From: DATBLE01 sp963841405
GTDB taxonomy: Bacteria > Actinomycetota > Thermoleophilia > Gaiellales > Gaiellaceae
Assembly (NCBI GenBank): GCA_963841405.1
Contig: CAWJCM010000008.1
Coordinates: 1-64,000 of the forward strand
Length of the DNA: 64,000 bases
Direction: 5' to 3'
Positions within the stretch are counted from its first letter, which is position 1, and each line of letters opens with the position of its first letter. The notes below the pieces were generated by a model. It was given only the letters and a program-made list of their open reading frames with translations, made no database searches and was not told where the DNA came from. Positions 51,219 through 60,097 of this stretch are shown piece after piece. The position numbers and the translations under genes were made by a program.

Positions 51219-51484
51219 TACCCCGGCTCCTCCAGGTCGTGGACGAGCGGCCGGGCCACCAAGGCGTGGAAGAGGATTCCGGCGAGGACCACGAGCAGGG
51301 GCGGTTCGACCACGAGCCACCAGAAGCCCTGGTCGTAGGGGTGCAGGAGCGTCACCCGCCACGGCTGGACGAACGCCCAGACGATCCCGGCCACGATCAC
51401 CAGCGGGCCGAGCGAGAGCACGGCCAGTGCCCGCGTCGAACGGCGGATACGGGTGCGCGAAAAGTCCGTTGCGTACTGCGTCAT
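51218..51484 (-). CDS. Small two-helix membrane protein
   Basis: The 88-residue protein (MTQYATDFSRTRIRRSTRAL) has two hydrophobic helices (AVLSLGPLVIVAGIVWAFV and PPLLVVLAGILFHALVA) with a basic front. No family is recognised. It is the second gene of the copper-type set, separated from the first by a 56-base gap that contains a GGGGACAGTCCCC palindrome. Confidence 0.65.
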   Translation of the reverse strand: MTQYATDFSRTRIRRSTRALAVLSLGPLVIVAGIVWAFVQPWRVTLLHPYDQGFWWLVVEPPLLVVLAGILFHALVARPLVHDLEEPG

Positions 51485-51508
51485 CGATGCCTCCCTTGCG
51501 TCGGAACC

Positions 51509-51521
51509 GGGGACAGTCCCC
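51509..51521. repeat. Palindrome GGGGACAGTCCCC
   Basis: The perfect 13-base palindrome, extended to CCGGGGACAGTCCCCG, sits in the gap between two membrane protein genes, followed by a related GGGACCGTCCC (51525-51535). The same 13-mer recurs at 57865-57877. Confidence 0.7.
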
Positions 51522-51540
51522 GCCGGGACCGTCCCTCTGG

Positions 51541-52191
51541 CTACGCGGCCAGCGGAGGCGGCCGGCTCTCGAGCGAGAGCCCGAAGATGCGGCGGAGCGC
51601 GATGACGATCTCGACCCGCGGCCGGACGAGGGGCAGCGGCGACCGGCCGGCAAGTCGTTTGGCGCGGGCGACAATCGCCTGGGCGTGCTCCTCGTAGTCG
51701 GCGAGCCAGTTGCGCACCGCACTCCAGACGAGCGCGCACACGACGCTGATCACTGCGAAAGCCGGGAGCGCCGACGAGTGCAGCCACGGCGAGAGCAGCG
51801 GCCAGCGGCCCAGCTCGGCGCCCTCGGCGTCGGTCTGGACGAGGAAGATCACCGAGGTCAGCACGAAGAAGGCAAGCCAGAGCCGCACCGAGAGCCGCAA
51901 GCGCAGTCGCGGAAGCCGGGCTGAGCCGCCGAGCACCCGCAGCGCCGCCGCCTCGGTCGAGTGCGCCTTCATCACCCGCCAGAGCAACCGGGCGAGGATC
52001 AGCGCGACCCCGACCTTCACGATCGCGAGCAGGATCGGGTAGTAGTCGGTCTGTGCGTAGCTCGGCGCGGCAACGTGGCGGCCGACGTCGACGCGATGGG
52101 TCAGGCTCCGGCCGACCAGCTCCGCGACGAGCGCGAGCAGCCCGAAAGCGAGAACCGAAGAGAGGCGCTGGTGTCGGCGCGCCCGTTCCAT
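51541..52191 (-). CDS. Membrane protein of unknown family
   Basis: The 216-residue protein (MERARRHQRLSSVLAFGLLA) has four or five hydrophobic helices and a basic cytoplasmic part near the end (AQAIVARAKRLAGRSPLPLV). No family can be named. The position before the small membrane protein and the CopC-CopD genes suggests a place in the same transport cluster. Confidence 0.65.
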   Translation of the reverse strand: MERARRHQRLSSVLAFGLLALVAELVGRSLTHRVDVGRHVAAPSYAQTDYYPILLAIVKVGVALILARLLWRVMKAHSTEAAALRVLGGSARLPRLRLRLSVRLWLAFFVLTSVIFLVQTDAEGAELGRWPLLSPWLHSSALPAFAVISVVCALVWSAVRNWLADYEEHAQAIVARAKRLAGRSPLPLVRPRVEIVIALRRIFGLSLESRPPPLAA

Positions 52192-52322
52192 CGTTCAATC
52201 ATAAGCGCCGAAGGGAGGCCCACGCGAAGCTGGCGCAGATCTCTTCTGGCCTTGGCGGTTCCCGGCGCGGAGCGCGAGCGAGCGGCCGGGCTTTGCCGGG
52301 CGGGCGAAGCGATCCAGCCGGC

Positions 52323-52709
52323 TCAGCCCAGGAGCGTCAGCGTGTACTCGGCGCGGGTGTCGCCGTCGAGGCAGAAGAGCAGCACCCGCTGCCACTGACC
52401 GAGGCACAGGCGGCCGGCAGCGAACGGAATCTGCTCCGTACGCGGGCCGAGCAGCGCGAGCAGCATCCGCTCGCGGTCGGCACGCGCCCGCGGCACGAGG
52501 TTCTCCAGCAGCGCCTCGATGTCGCAGAAGAACCCGGACTCGCGCTCGCTGACCCGCACGAGCGAGGTCGGCAGGGTCGCCGTCACGTAGGCGATCCCGC
52601 TGCGGGCCCGCCCCGACGCGACGTCGCGCGAGACCTCGTTCGTGATGTCGAACACGGAGAGAGTCGGCAGCGCAGCGGCGACGGAGTGGGGAATCTGGAC
52701 CGAGGTCAC
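52323..52709 (-). CDS. YjbQ-family protein without conserved His residues
   Basis: The 128-residue protein has the YjbQ fold pattern (FDITNEVSRDVASGRARSGI, LLALLGPRTEQIPFAAGRLC, LGQWQRVLLFCLDGDTR). YjbQ/UPF0047 proteins can make thiamine phosphate, but their usual motifs with conserved His (HTTAAVxxNE, later His in the middle) are replaced here (TATLPTSLVRVSERE) and only one His, at position 8, remains. It may have lost or changed activity. The ATG overlaps the ispH stop as ATGA. Confidence 0.75.
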   Translation of the reverse strand: MTSVQIPHSVAAALPTLSVFDITNEVSRDVASGRARSGIAYVTATLPTSLVRVSERESGFFCDIEALLENLVPRARADRERMLLALLGPRTEQIPFAAGRLCLGQWQRVLLFCLDGDTRAEYTLTLLG

Positions 52710-53635
52710 CGCGCCGCCACCTGCCTGGGCAGCCGGAAGTGCACGTCCTCGCGCGCAACCGTGACCTCTCCGTGGTCGCCGAACCCCGCCTCGGCGAGCC
52801 GCGCGAGCACCGCCTGCACGAGCTCCTCGGGCGTCGACGCGCCGGCGGTCAGGCCGACCGTCTCGTGGCCGTCGAGCAGGTTCGCGTCGATCGCGTCTTC
52901 GTCGTCGATCAGCGTGGCCTCGGCACCGCGGGCGCGCGCCACCTCGACCAGCCGCTGCGCGTTCGAGCTGGTCGGTGAGCCGATCACGAGGATCAGCGTC
53001 GCGCCCATCGAGACGATCTCCTTGACCGCGTCCTGGCGATTCTGTGTCGCGTAGCAGATGTCGTCGGCGCCCGGCCGCCGCAGGTCGCCGAAGCGCTCCT
53101 CGAGCACCTCGACGGTGGAGGCGACGTCGTCCAGCGAGAGAGTGGTCTGGCTGATCACGGCGAGCGGCTTCCCATTCGTCTCCAGCTCCCGTGCCTCCTC
53201 CGGCGACTCGACCACGACAATCTCGTCGGGGCGCTCGCCCTTCGTCCCGATCACCTCGACGTGGTCGCGGTGGCCGACCAGCGCGACGAGGTGGCCGCTG
53301 TCGGCGTAGCGGCGGGCCTCTGCGTGCACCTTCGAGACCAGCGGGCAGACGGCATCGACGACGAGCAGCCCCCGGCGCTCGCAGTTCTCCAGGACCGCCG
53401 GGGCGACTCCGTGCGCGGAGAGGACGCAGATCGCTCCCCGCGGCACGTCCTGCTCGCCGTCGACGAAGACCGCGCCCAGCCCCTCGAGCCGCCGGACGAC
53501 GTGGTCGTTGTGGACGATGTGGTGACGGACGTAGATCGGCGGTCCGTGCTGTTCGAGCAGCCGTTCGACGATCTCGATCGCCCGGTCGACCCCGGCGCAG
53601 AAGGAACGCGGCGCAGCCAGCAGGACGCGGCCCAT
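52706..53635 (-). CDS. ispH: 4-hydroxy-3-methylbut-2-enyl diphosphate reductase
   Basis: The 309-residue enzyme has three Fe-S ligand Cys: Cys13 (SFCAGVDRAI), Cys97 (DAVCPLVSKVH) and Cys194 (DDICYATQNRQ). It makes IPP and DMAPP in the last step of the MEP pathway. Its place after hpnG supplies isoprenoid units to the hopanoid operon. The start overlaps the hpnG stop by one base. Confidence 0.95.
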   Translation of the reverse strand: MGRVLLAAPRSFCAGVDRAIEIVERLLEQHGPPIYVRHHIVHNDHVVRRLEGLGAVFVDGEQDVPRGAICVLSAHGVAPAVLENCERRGLLVVDAVCPLVSKVHAEARRYADSGHLVALVGHRDHVEVIGTKGERPDEIVVVESPEEARELETNGKPLAVISQTTLSLDDVASTVEVLEERFGDLRRPGADDICYATQNRQDAVKEIVSMGATLILVIGSPTSSNAQRLVEVARARGAEATLIDDEDAIDANLLDGHETVGLTAGASTPEELVQAVLARLAEAGFGDHGEVTVAREDVHFRLPRQVAAR

Positions 53636-54204
53636 CAGCGCGCGCGCTCCAGCGCCTTCAGTGCCCGCCGCACGTTGCCGAGGGCGTGGAGGGTGCCCGA
53701 CGGATGCGCGGCCAGCGCCTTCAGGAATCCGAGCGGACGGGGCCGACCGTCGGGCGTCACAGCCCGGGCGAGGGATCCGAGCGGCTCGGCCGGGGTGTCG
53801 CTGATCGCCCGCACACAGCCGCGCAGGCGGCCGGTGGCGGCGAGCATGCCGCTCTCCATGTCGAGGGCGTCGGCGCCCGTTCGATCGTGCAGCCGACGGA
53901 GCTCGGCCGGATCGTCGATGAGGCGGTTCATGGCCAGGATCGTCCCGGCCCGGGCACCCGCGAGGCCGAGACCGTCACCCTCCCACAGCACGGCGCCCTG
54001 CTCGTCGACGACACGCGTGGCGTCGATCACCGTGCCGATCGGGCTTCCGTTCATGCCGCCGGCGACGCCGAACGAGACGAGCTCGCCGGCCGGGGCGCCG
54101 CGCCGGACGCACACGCCGACCCGAGCCGTCCGATGGCCCGCACGGCGCGCGGCCCGCTCCTCGGGGCCGGTCGCGCAGGCGAACGTCAGCCGGTCAAGGT
54201 CCAC
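53635..54204 (-). CDS. hpnG: Hopanoid-associated phosphorylase HpnG
   Basis: The 189-residue protein belongs to the nucleoside phosphorylase family: TFACATGPEERAARRAG, LVSFGVAGGMNGSPIGTVID, DALDMESGMLAATGRLRG and AISDTPAEPLG. HpnG removes adenine from adenosylhopane to make ribosylhopane. The GTG at 54204 overlaps the hpnH end by 19 bases; the longer frame to 54438 only adds antisense-like Arg-rich sequence. Order after hpnH supports the assignment. Confidence 0.88.
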   Translation of the reverse strand: MDLDRLTFACATGPEERAARRAGHRTARVGVCVRRGAPAGELVSFGVAGGMNGSPIGTVIDATRVVDEQGAVLWEGDGLGLAGARAGTILAMNRLIDDPAELRRLHDRTGADALDMESGMLAATGRLRGCVRAISDTPAEPLGSLARAVTPDGRPRPLGFLKALAAHPSGTLHALGNVRRALKALERAR

Positions 54205-55190
54205 GCCATGCTCCGGACGGTCTCCTTCACGCTCGAGGTGGCGGCGTAGGCCGCCGACGGCTCGAACCCCGAGTGGATCCCGCAGTGCTCGCAGCGCGGG
54301 TCGTTCCCGGGGCCGTACGAGTCCCACTCGATGTTCTCCAGCAGCGCGTCGTAGGTCGGGAAGATGCCGTCGGTGAGCAGGTAGCAGGGGCCCTTCCAGC
54401 CGTACGGGTTCCGTGTGATCGATCCCCACGGCGCACATGGGAGCTTGCGGTCGCCGGTGAGGAAGTCCTGGTAGATCGGGCTCGCCAGCCAGCGGAAGCC
54501 GTGCTTGCGGACGGCCGAGCGGATCTCGCGGAACTTCGCCTCGTGCTCGTCGCGCGTCATCGTCAGGGCGGGGTCGATCTGCGAGTACTGGTAGCCGGGC
54601 GCGATCAGCATCCCGTCGATCCCGACGTCGTTCGTCAGGTAGCCCATCATCTCGATCACGTCGTCGACCGAGCTCTCCTTGAACACCGTCGTGTTCGTGG
54701 TCACGCGGAAGCCGGCCGCTCTAGCCTGCTTGATCGCGTCGACGGCGATGTCCCAGAGCCCGGGGTAGTCGCAGACGTAGTCGTGGATCTCGCGCATGCC
54801 GTCGAGGTGGACGACGAAGGTCAGCCGCGGGTCGGGCTTGAAGACCTCGAGGTACTCGGTCAGCTTGAGCGCGTTCGTGCACAGGTCGATGTTCTTCCGC
54901 AGCTCCAGCATCCCGGCGACGACGTCCTCGATCCCCTTGTAGATCAGCGGCTCGCCGCCGCAGATCGACACCACCGGCGCCGGGCACTGGACGCCGGCGT
55001 CGATGCACTCGTCCACCGAGAGGCGCGCCTTGTTCGACTCGTACTCGCGGATCTTCCCGCAGCCGATGCAGGCGAGGTTGCAGGCCAGCGTCGGCTCGAG
55101 CATCAGGACGAGCGGGTAGAGCTCGCCCTTGCGCTTCTGCGACGCGACGTAGCGGCCGATCTGGACGGTCGAGCGCAGGGGAAACTTCAC
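54186..55190 (-). CDS. hpnH: Adenosyl-hopene transferase HpnH (radical SAM)
   Basis: The 334-residue enzyme has the radical SAM cluster motif CNLACIGC (Cys37, Cys41, Cys44), an N-terminus KFPLRSTVQIGRYVASQK and a C-terminal Cys region (DPRCEHCGIHSGFEPSA). It adds adenosine to diploptene-type hopene to make adenosylhopane, leading to extended hopanoids. The start overlaps the shc stop by 4 bases. Confidence 0.94.
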   Translation of the reverse strand: MKFPLRSTVQIGRYVASQKRKGELYPLVLMLEPTLACNLACIGCGKIREYESNKARLSVDECIDAGVQCPAPVVSICGGEPLIYKGIEDVVAGMLELRKNIDLCTNALKLTEYLEVFKPDPRLTFVVHLDGMREIHDYVCDYPGLWDIAVDAIKQARAAGFRVTTNTTVFKESSVDDVIEMMGYLTNDVGIDGMLIAPGYQYSQIDPALTMTRDEHEAKFREIRSAVRKHGFRWLASPIYQDFLTGDRKLPCAPWGSITRNPYGWKGPCYLLTDGIFPTYDALLENIEWDSYGPGNDPRCEHCGIHSGFEPSAAYAATSSVKETVRSMAWTLTG

Positions 55191-56998
55191 GAGTTCAACC
55201 TTTCTCTCAGGCGGCCGAGGGCCATGAGCGGGAAGTGGAGCCGGTAGAGGTGGTAACGGATCATGAAGTCGGTCGGGAACCCGGTGCCGGTGTAGTGCTC
55301 CTCATTCCAGTCGCCGTTCGCCTCCTGCTTCGCACAAAGATAGTCGGCCGCGTCCGACGCCGAGGCTCTCCGCGCTTCGCCTGCCGCGACGTAGCCTAGT
55401 AATGCCCAGGCTGTTTGTGAAGCAGTGGCCGTGCCCCGGCCGCGGATGGTCGTCTCCTGGTAGGAGCGGATGTCCTCCCCGAAACCGCCCGCCGCCTGCT
55501 GGACCGAGTCCAGCCAGTCCACGGCCTTCCGTACCACCGGATGCTCCGGCTCGAAACCACTCGCCTCGAGCGCCGGCAGGGCCGCGCCGGTGCCGTACAC
55601 GTGGTTGACGCCCCAGCGACCCCACCAGGAGCCGTCCCCCTGCTGCTCGCGGACGAGGTAGTCGACGCCACGGCCGACCGCGTCGGCGTAGCGAGGCGCC
55701 GGTGCGAGCGCCTCGAGCGCGTGCGCGGACACGTCCTCGCTGGGCGGGTCGATCACGTAGCCGAAGTCGCAGAACGGCAGCTTGTAGAGCCAGTGGCTGG
55801 AATTGTCGATGTCGAAGGCGCCCCAGCCGCCGTTCGCCGACTGCATGCCCTCGATCCAGTCGAGGCCGCGGCGGACGGCGTCGTCGCCCATGCCGAGCTC
55901 GCGGAGGGCGAGCGCGACGACGGCGGTGTCGTCCACGTCCGGGTAGAGATCGTTCTCGAACTCGAACGCCCAGCCGCCCGGTGCGAGGTCGGGGCGGCGG
56001 ATCGACCAGTCGCCCTTGCCGGTGACCTCCTCGGCGAGCAACCACTCGCCGGCGCTGCGGAGCTGAGGGTGATCGGCGGGGACGCCGGCGGCGCGGAGAG
56101 CGATCACCGAGAGGCCCGTGTCCCAGACCGGCGACTGGCACGCCTCGGGCCTCAGGCGGTCGCCGTCCTCGACCATGAACGTGCCCCAGCCCTCGACCGC
56201 CCGGCGCAGCGTCTCGTCCTCGAACCCGCGCCCGAGCGCAGCCAGCATCACGATCGACCAGACCCACGGCGGCTGGATGCCGCCCCACGAGCCGTCGGCC
56301 TCCTGGCGCTCCTTCACCCAGGCCTCCGCCGCCTCGATCGCGCGGCGGCGCAGCGGGCTCGGACGCGGCGGCCGCTTCGACTCGCCGGGCCGGGCGCCGA
56401 TCTCTCTCAGCTCGACGTCCGCGTGCCGCACCGGCCGCAGCGCCCAGACGACGGAGAGCGGCACCACGGTCTGGCGCGCCCAGCAGGCGAAGTTGTAGAT
56501 CGAGAACGGCGCGCCCGGCGGGAGCAGGATCAGCTCCGGCGGGATCGGCGTGACGCGCTGCCACGGCCAGTGTCCGAGCAGCGCCATGAAGCACTTCGTG
56601 AAGACGCGGCTTTGCCCCACCCCGCCCGCCTGGCGGATGTAGGCGAGGGTCTCTTCACCCGGATCGACGCCGGCCATCTTCAGCGCGACGTACGACTCGA
56701 TCGTGGTCGAGAGGTCAGCCGGGCCCTCCCACCAGTTCGACCACGTCCCGTCGTCGCGGCAGCGGGCGAGCAGGTCGTTGGCGAGACGCCGGTCGGTGTT
56801 CGGGTCGCGCAGGCCGAGCACATGGAGCCAGAAGAGGTGCTCCGCGATCATGGTCGCGTTCGACTCCAACTCGCCCACCCACCAGCCGTCCGGGTGCTGG
56901 AGCTCGAGCAGGCGCGTGGACGCCTTGTCGACCGCAGCGTCGAGCCGGGTCAGCACCGCACCCGCTCCGGCGCCGGCCAAGCCGACGCCTGCGCTCAC
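55187..56998 (-). CDS. shc: Squalene-hopene cyclase
   Basis: The 603-residue enzyme carries the catalytic acid motif DVDD (354-357), several QW repeats (QADGSWGG-like) and the segments PFCDFGYVIDPPSEDVSAHALEAL-type C-terminal aromatics. It turns squalene into hopene/hopanol at the membrane. It is the centre of the hopanoid operon, between hpnE and hpnH. Alternative name hpnF. Confidence 0.95.
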   Translation of the reverse strand: MSAGVGLAGAGAGAVLTRLDAAVDKASTRLLELQHPDGWWVGELESNATMIAEHLFWLHVLGLRDPNTDRRLANDLLARCRDDGTWSNWWEGPADLSTTIESYVALKMAGVDPGEETLAYIRQAGGVGQSRVFTKCFMALLGHWPWQRVTPIPPELILLPPGAPFSIYNFACWARQTVVPLSVVWALRPVRHADVELREIGARPGESKRPPRPSPLRRRAIEAAEAWVKERQEADGSWGGIQPPWVWSIVMLAALGRGFEDETLRRAVEGWGTFMVEDGDRLRPEACQSPVWDTGLSVIALRAAGVPADHPQLRSAGEWLLAEEVTGKGDWSIRRPDLAPGGWAFEFENDLYPDVDDTAVVALALRELGMGDDAVRRGLDWIEGMQSANGGWGAFDIDNSSHWLYKLPFCDFGYVIDPPSEDVSAHALEALAPAPRYADAVGRGVDYLVREQQGDGSWWGRWGVNHVYGTGAALPALEASGFEPEHPVVRKAVDWLDSVQQAAGGFGEDIRSYQETTIRGRGTATASQTAWALLGYVAAGEARRASASDAADYLCAKQEANGDWNEEHYTGTGFPTDFMIRYHLYRLHFPLMALGRLRERLNS

Positions 56999-57035
56999 TG
57001 TTCGCCTCCGTCAAGCCTACGGCGAATGACCGCGG

Positions 57036-58313
57036 TCACGCGATCACCGTCCGGGCGGCCGCGACGCCGCTCCGGACCGCGGCCTCCATCGTCGCCGGCC
57101 AGTCGGAGGCGACCCAGGCGCCGGCGAGGTAGACGTTCGGCGTGCCGGTCCGCATCGTCCATCGCAGCCTACGTGTCCCGGGCCGGGCGGCGAAGGTGGC
57201 GCGCGGCTCGCGGCTGACCCGCGACCAGAGCAGCTCCGCCGGTCCCAGCCGCTCGGTCAGCGCGTCGGCCATCAGGTCGACCAGGCGGCGGCCGCGGATC
57301 TCGAGCAGCTCGGGGGCCCCGCTGGCGACGACGGTCAGGTACTGGCCGCCGTCGAGGGGAGAGTGGCCCGTGAGCGCGCCGCGGTCGAACACCCAATGGG
57401 CGGGCGAGTCGAGCAGGGACGCCAGCCGGTGCCGGAGGATCGGCCGGTCGAAGAGCAGGTGGACGCTGACGATCGGTGAGGCCTCGAACCCCGGCGGCTC
57501 CTCGCCCAGCAGACGGGCCGCCTCCGGTGCAGGGAGTGCCAGGATGACGGCGTCCGCGTCGAGCTCGTCGAGGGTCTCGACCCGGGACTCGAGCCGGACG
57601 TCGCCGCCCGCCTCGCGGAGTGCCTCGCCCGCCGCCTCCCCGTGCATCGCGCCGAGCGGCTCGGCGGGGAGCAGCAGATCGCCCGCGCCGCGCCCGCCGA
57701 GCAGCGCCGTCTGCACCGTGAAGATCCCGTAGTCGGCACCCGCCTCGTCCGTCGGGAGGTTGAGTCCCGGGCGGATGAAGACGTCCCAGAAGCGGTCGAT
57801 CTCCTCCTGCCTCTGCCCGAGGGCCCGGAGCAGGTCGCCGAACGTCTGGTCCGCGTGCTCCTCCGGGGACAGTCCCCGCAGCCGCAGGGTCACGCGCGCG
57901 ATCCGGAGCCGCGCCGACAGTGGCAGGTGCGAGTATCCGAGCAGTCGGAGCCCGGGCCGGACGAACGACGCGCGGCCCTGCTCGTCGATCACGGGGAGCG
58001 AGAGCGGCTCGCGCCGGAGCGCGCCGCCCTTGCCGATCCGCTCGACGAAGCGAATGTACTCGGTGAAGCAGCCGAGGGCGATGTGCTGGCCGTTGTCCGG
58101 AGGCGGCGGCGGGTCGCCCTCTCGCTCGGGCAGCGTCTGCACGGCGCCTCCGAGCTTCGGGCGCGCCTCGTGGAGGACGACTTCGCGCCCCGCGTCGACC
58201 AGCTCGAGCGCCGCGGCGAGGCCCGCGAGACCGCCGCCGACGACCGCGACCTTCCGCGGGTCCCCCTCCGAATGGGCCGGGGCTTGCGCAGACCCCTGTG
58301 CACGAACCGTCAC
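57036..58313 (-). CDS. hpnE: Hydroxysqualene dehydroxylase HpnE
   Basis: The 425-residue FAD protein has VAVVGGGLAGLAAALELVDAG at the N-terminus and AGAWVASDWPATMEAAVRSG at the C-terminus, the amine-oxidase/phytoene-desaturase fold. Between hpnD and shc it should be HpnE, which reduces hydroxysqualene to squalene. A GGGGACAGTCCCC repeat (57865-57877) is embedded in the coding sequence at LRGLSPEEH. The start lies 77 bases before the hpnD stop. Confidence 0.9.
   Translation of the reverse strand: MTVRAQGSAQAPAHSEGDPRKVAVVGGGLAGLAAALELVDAGREVVLHEARPKLGGAVQTLPEREGDPPPPPDNGQHIALGCFTEYIRFVERIGKGGALRREPLSLPVIDEQGRASFVRPGLRLLGYSHLPLSARLRIARVTLRLRGLSPEEHADQTFGDLLRALGQRQEEIDRFWDVFIRPGLNLPTDEAGADYGIFTVQTALLGGRGAGDLLLPAEPLGAMHGEAAGEALREAGGDVRLESRVETLDELDADAVILALPAPEAARLLGEEPPGFEASPIVSVHLLFDRPILRHRLASLLDSPAHWVFDRGALTGHSPLDGGQYLTVVASGAPELLEIRGRRLVDLMADALTERLGPAELLWSRVSREPRATFAARPGTRRLRWTMRTGTPNVYLAGAWVASDWPATMEAAVRSGVAAARTVIA
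57865..57877. repeat. Palindrome GGGGACAGTCCCC inside hpnE
   Basis: The same 13-base palindrome as at 51509, also flanked by CC and G, lies within hpnE coding sequence and reads through as part of RGLSPEE. It may be chance or an old insertion kept in frame. Confidence 0.55.
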
Positions 58314-58390
58314 CCTCTTGTCACACCCTCGGTCTCAGAGACTGGGTTGGAAACGACACGAGGAAAGACCCGACTGGAATGGGCGGAGGC

Positions 58391-59215
58391 TCACACGAGG
58401 TTCGCGGCGACGATGCGGAGCTTCGTCAGCGCCGACAGCCGCGGCGGGCCGCCGAAGACGTCGAAGCCGCGGGCCTCGATTCGCTCCAGGGTCGCACGGT
58501 AGAGACCGGCGAACGTGCCGACGCACGCCGAGCTACGGTGGTCGAGGTAGTCGAGCAGAGTCAGGCCCTCCGCCAGGTACGAACGAGCGCGCGCGGACTG
58601 GTATGCCATCAGTGCCTGCCACGCTGGAGTGAGCCGGCCCGCGGCGATGTCCGCCTCCTCGACGCCGAACGAGGCGAGCTCGTCCTGCGGCAGGTACACG
58701 CGACCGAGCTGCCAGTCCTCGCTGACGTCGCGCATGACGTTGATCAGCTGGAGCGCGATCCCGAGCGCCTGCGCCCGTTGCGGCTGGTCGGCGCCGTAGA
58801 CGCCGATGCACGCCACGCCGACCGCTCCCGCGACATGCGCGCAGTAGTCCCGCAGCTCGTCGAAGGTCTCGTAGCGCTGCTGTTCGAGATCGGTCAGGCC
58901 GCCGTCGACGAGGGCGTGCAGCGCCTGGTCCGGGATCGGGAAGCGGCCGCGGGCGTCGGCGAGCGCGACCCACATCGCCTCGCCGTCCGGCGGCAGGTCG
59001 AGCCGGCGGTGCAGGTCCTCGAGGCGCGTCCGCTTCTCGTCGTCCGCCGCATCGCCGTCCGCGATGTCGTCGACCTCGCGAGCGAACGCGTAGATCGCGG
59101 CGATCGCGCGCCGCTTGGGCTTCGGCAGGACCATGATCCCGTATGCAAAGTTCCGGGCCCGGGCCCGCGTCAGCCGCTCGACCTCGGCGTAGGCGGCGTC
59201 GAGCGCGGCCGTCAC
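58391..59215 (-). CDS. hpnD: Presqualene diphosphate synthase HpnD
   Basis: The 274-residue prenyl synthase has ARNFAYGIMVLPKPKRRAI, the first Asp motif AREVDDIADG and the second NVMRDVSEDW, with RVYLPQDEL. It joins two farnesyl diphosphates to presqualene diphosphate. The GTG start overlaps the hpnC stop as GTGA. Assignment as HpnD, not HpnC, follows from the intact DDIAD motif and gene order. Confidence 0.93.
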   Translation of the reverse strand: MTAALDAAYAEVERLTRARARNFAYGIMVLPKPKRRAIAAIYAFAREVDDIADGDAADDEKRTRLEDLHRRLDLPPDGEAMWVALADARGRFPIPDQALHALVDGGLTDLEQQRYETFDELRDYCAHVAGAVGVACIGVYGADQPQRAQALGIALQLINVMRDVSEDWQLGRVYLPQDELASFGVEEADIAAGRLTPAWQALMAYQSARARSYLAEGLTLLDYLDHRSSACVGTFAGLYRATLERIEARGFDVFGGPPRLSALTKLRIVAANLV

Positions 59216-60045
59216 CGGCGCAGCGCCTCGCGCGCGAGCCGGAGCCGGGACGGCCGGGGCCGGCTCGTGAAGATGTCCCAGCCGGCGTCCTCGAGCGCCT
59301 CGAGCGCCGCCAGTCCGCCGCGGGCGAACAGCCCGACGGCCCGCCCGACCCGGCCGCCGATTCGCTCCCGCAGGAGCCGTCCCCCCGAGAGCAGCCCGCG
59401 CGCGCGGTCGGCCTCGAACCGCAGCAGCCGCGTCAGGGGCTCGTTCGGCGCGCCCAGCACCGTCACGTCGTATCGCCGCCGGTCCTCGACCGGCAGGTAC
59501 ACACGCCCGAGCCCGAGATCGCGGGGAACGTCCTGGAGGAAGTTGACGAGCTGGAGCCCCGTGCAGACGTCGTCTGAATCGCGCACGAGCTCACGCTCGT
59601 ACGCGAGGCCGAGCAAACCCAGAACCAACCTCCCCACCGGATCGGCCGAATGGGCACAGTACCCGCGGAGGTCGGCCCAGGTCGCGTACTCGGAGATCCG
59701 CTGGTCCATCCGGTTGGCTTCGATCAGGCGCAGGAACGGCTCGCGGGGCAGATCGAACTGGCGGATCGTCGGCCGGAGCTGTCGCATCACGGGCCACGCC
59801 GGGGCTCCGGTGCCGTAACAGGCGTCCACCTCGCCTTCGAGCTCGTCGAGGAGCGCGAGGCGGTCGCCCTCGACCTCGTCGCCGAGGATGTCCACGAGCC
59901 GGGCGAAGCCGTACACCGCGCGGAGGTGTGGCCGCAGCGCACGCGGGAAGAGGAGCGAAGCGACCGGGAAGTTCTCCGTCCGCGCGCGGGCGGCGACGAC
60001 AGCCGGGTCCACGCCCCTATGAAACCGAATCGGGGACAGGTCCAT
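59212..60045 (-). CDS. hpnC: Hydroxysqualene synthase HpnC
   Basis: The 277-residue protein is a second squalene/phytoene synthase-type enzyme, with GFARLVDILGDEVEG in place of a full DDxxD, the second motif NFLQDVPRDLGLGRVYLP and ENFPVASLLFPRALRPH. HpnC converts presqualene diphosphate to hydroxysqualene. It is first in the hopanoid operon, divergent from the alcohol dehydrogenase with 52 bases between starts. Confidence 0.92.
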   Translation of the reverse strand: MDLSPIRFHRGVDPAVVAARARTENFPVASLLFPRALRPHLRAVYGFARLVDILGDEVEGDRLALLDELEGEVDACYGTGAPAWPVMRQLRPTIRQFDLPREPFLRLIEANRMDQRISEYATWADLRGYCAHSADPVGRLVLGLLGLAYERELVRDSDDVCTGLQLVNFLQDVPRDLGLGRVYLPVEDRRRYDVTVLGAPNEPLTRLLRFEADRARGLLSGGRLLRERIGGRVGRAVGLFARGGLAALEALEDAGWDIFTSRPRPSRLRLAREALRR

Positions 60046-60097
60046 CGGGCCGGCCGCTCTCCATGCTCATCGATGCAGCGTCTGCGACGATCGGTCC

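Noticed and set aside
54186..54438. Longer N-terminus for hpnG reaching back over hpnH
   Set aside because: The extra 78 residues are Arg-rich out-of-frame hpnH codons; the GTG at 54204 gives a normal family N-terminus.
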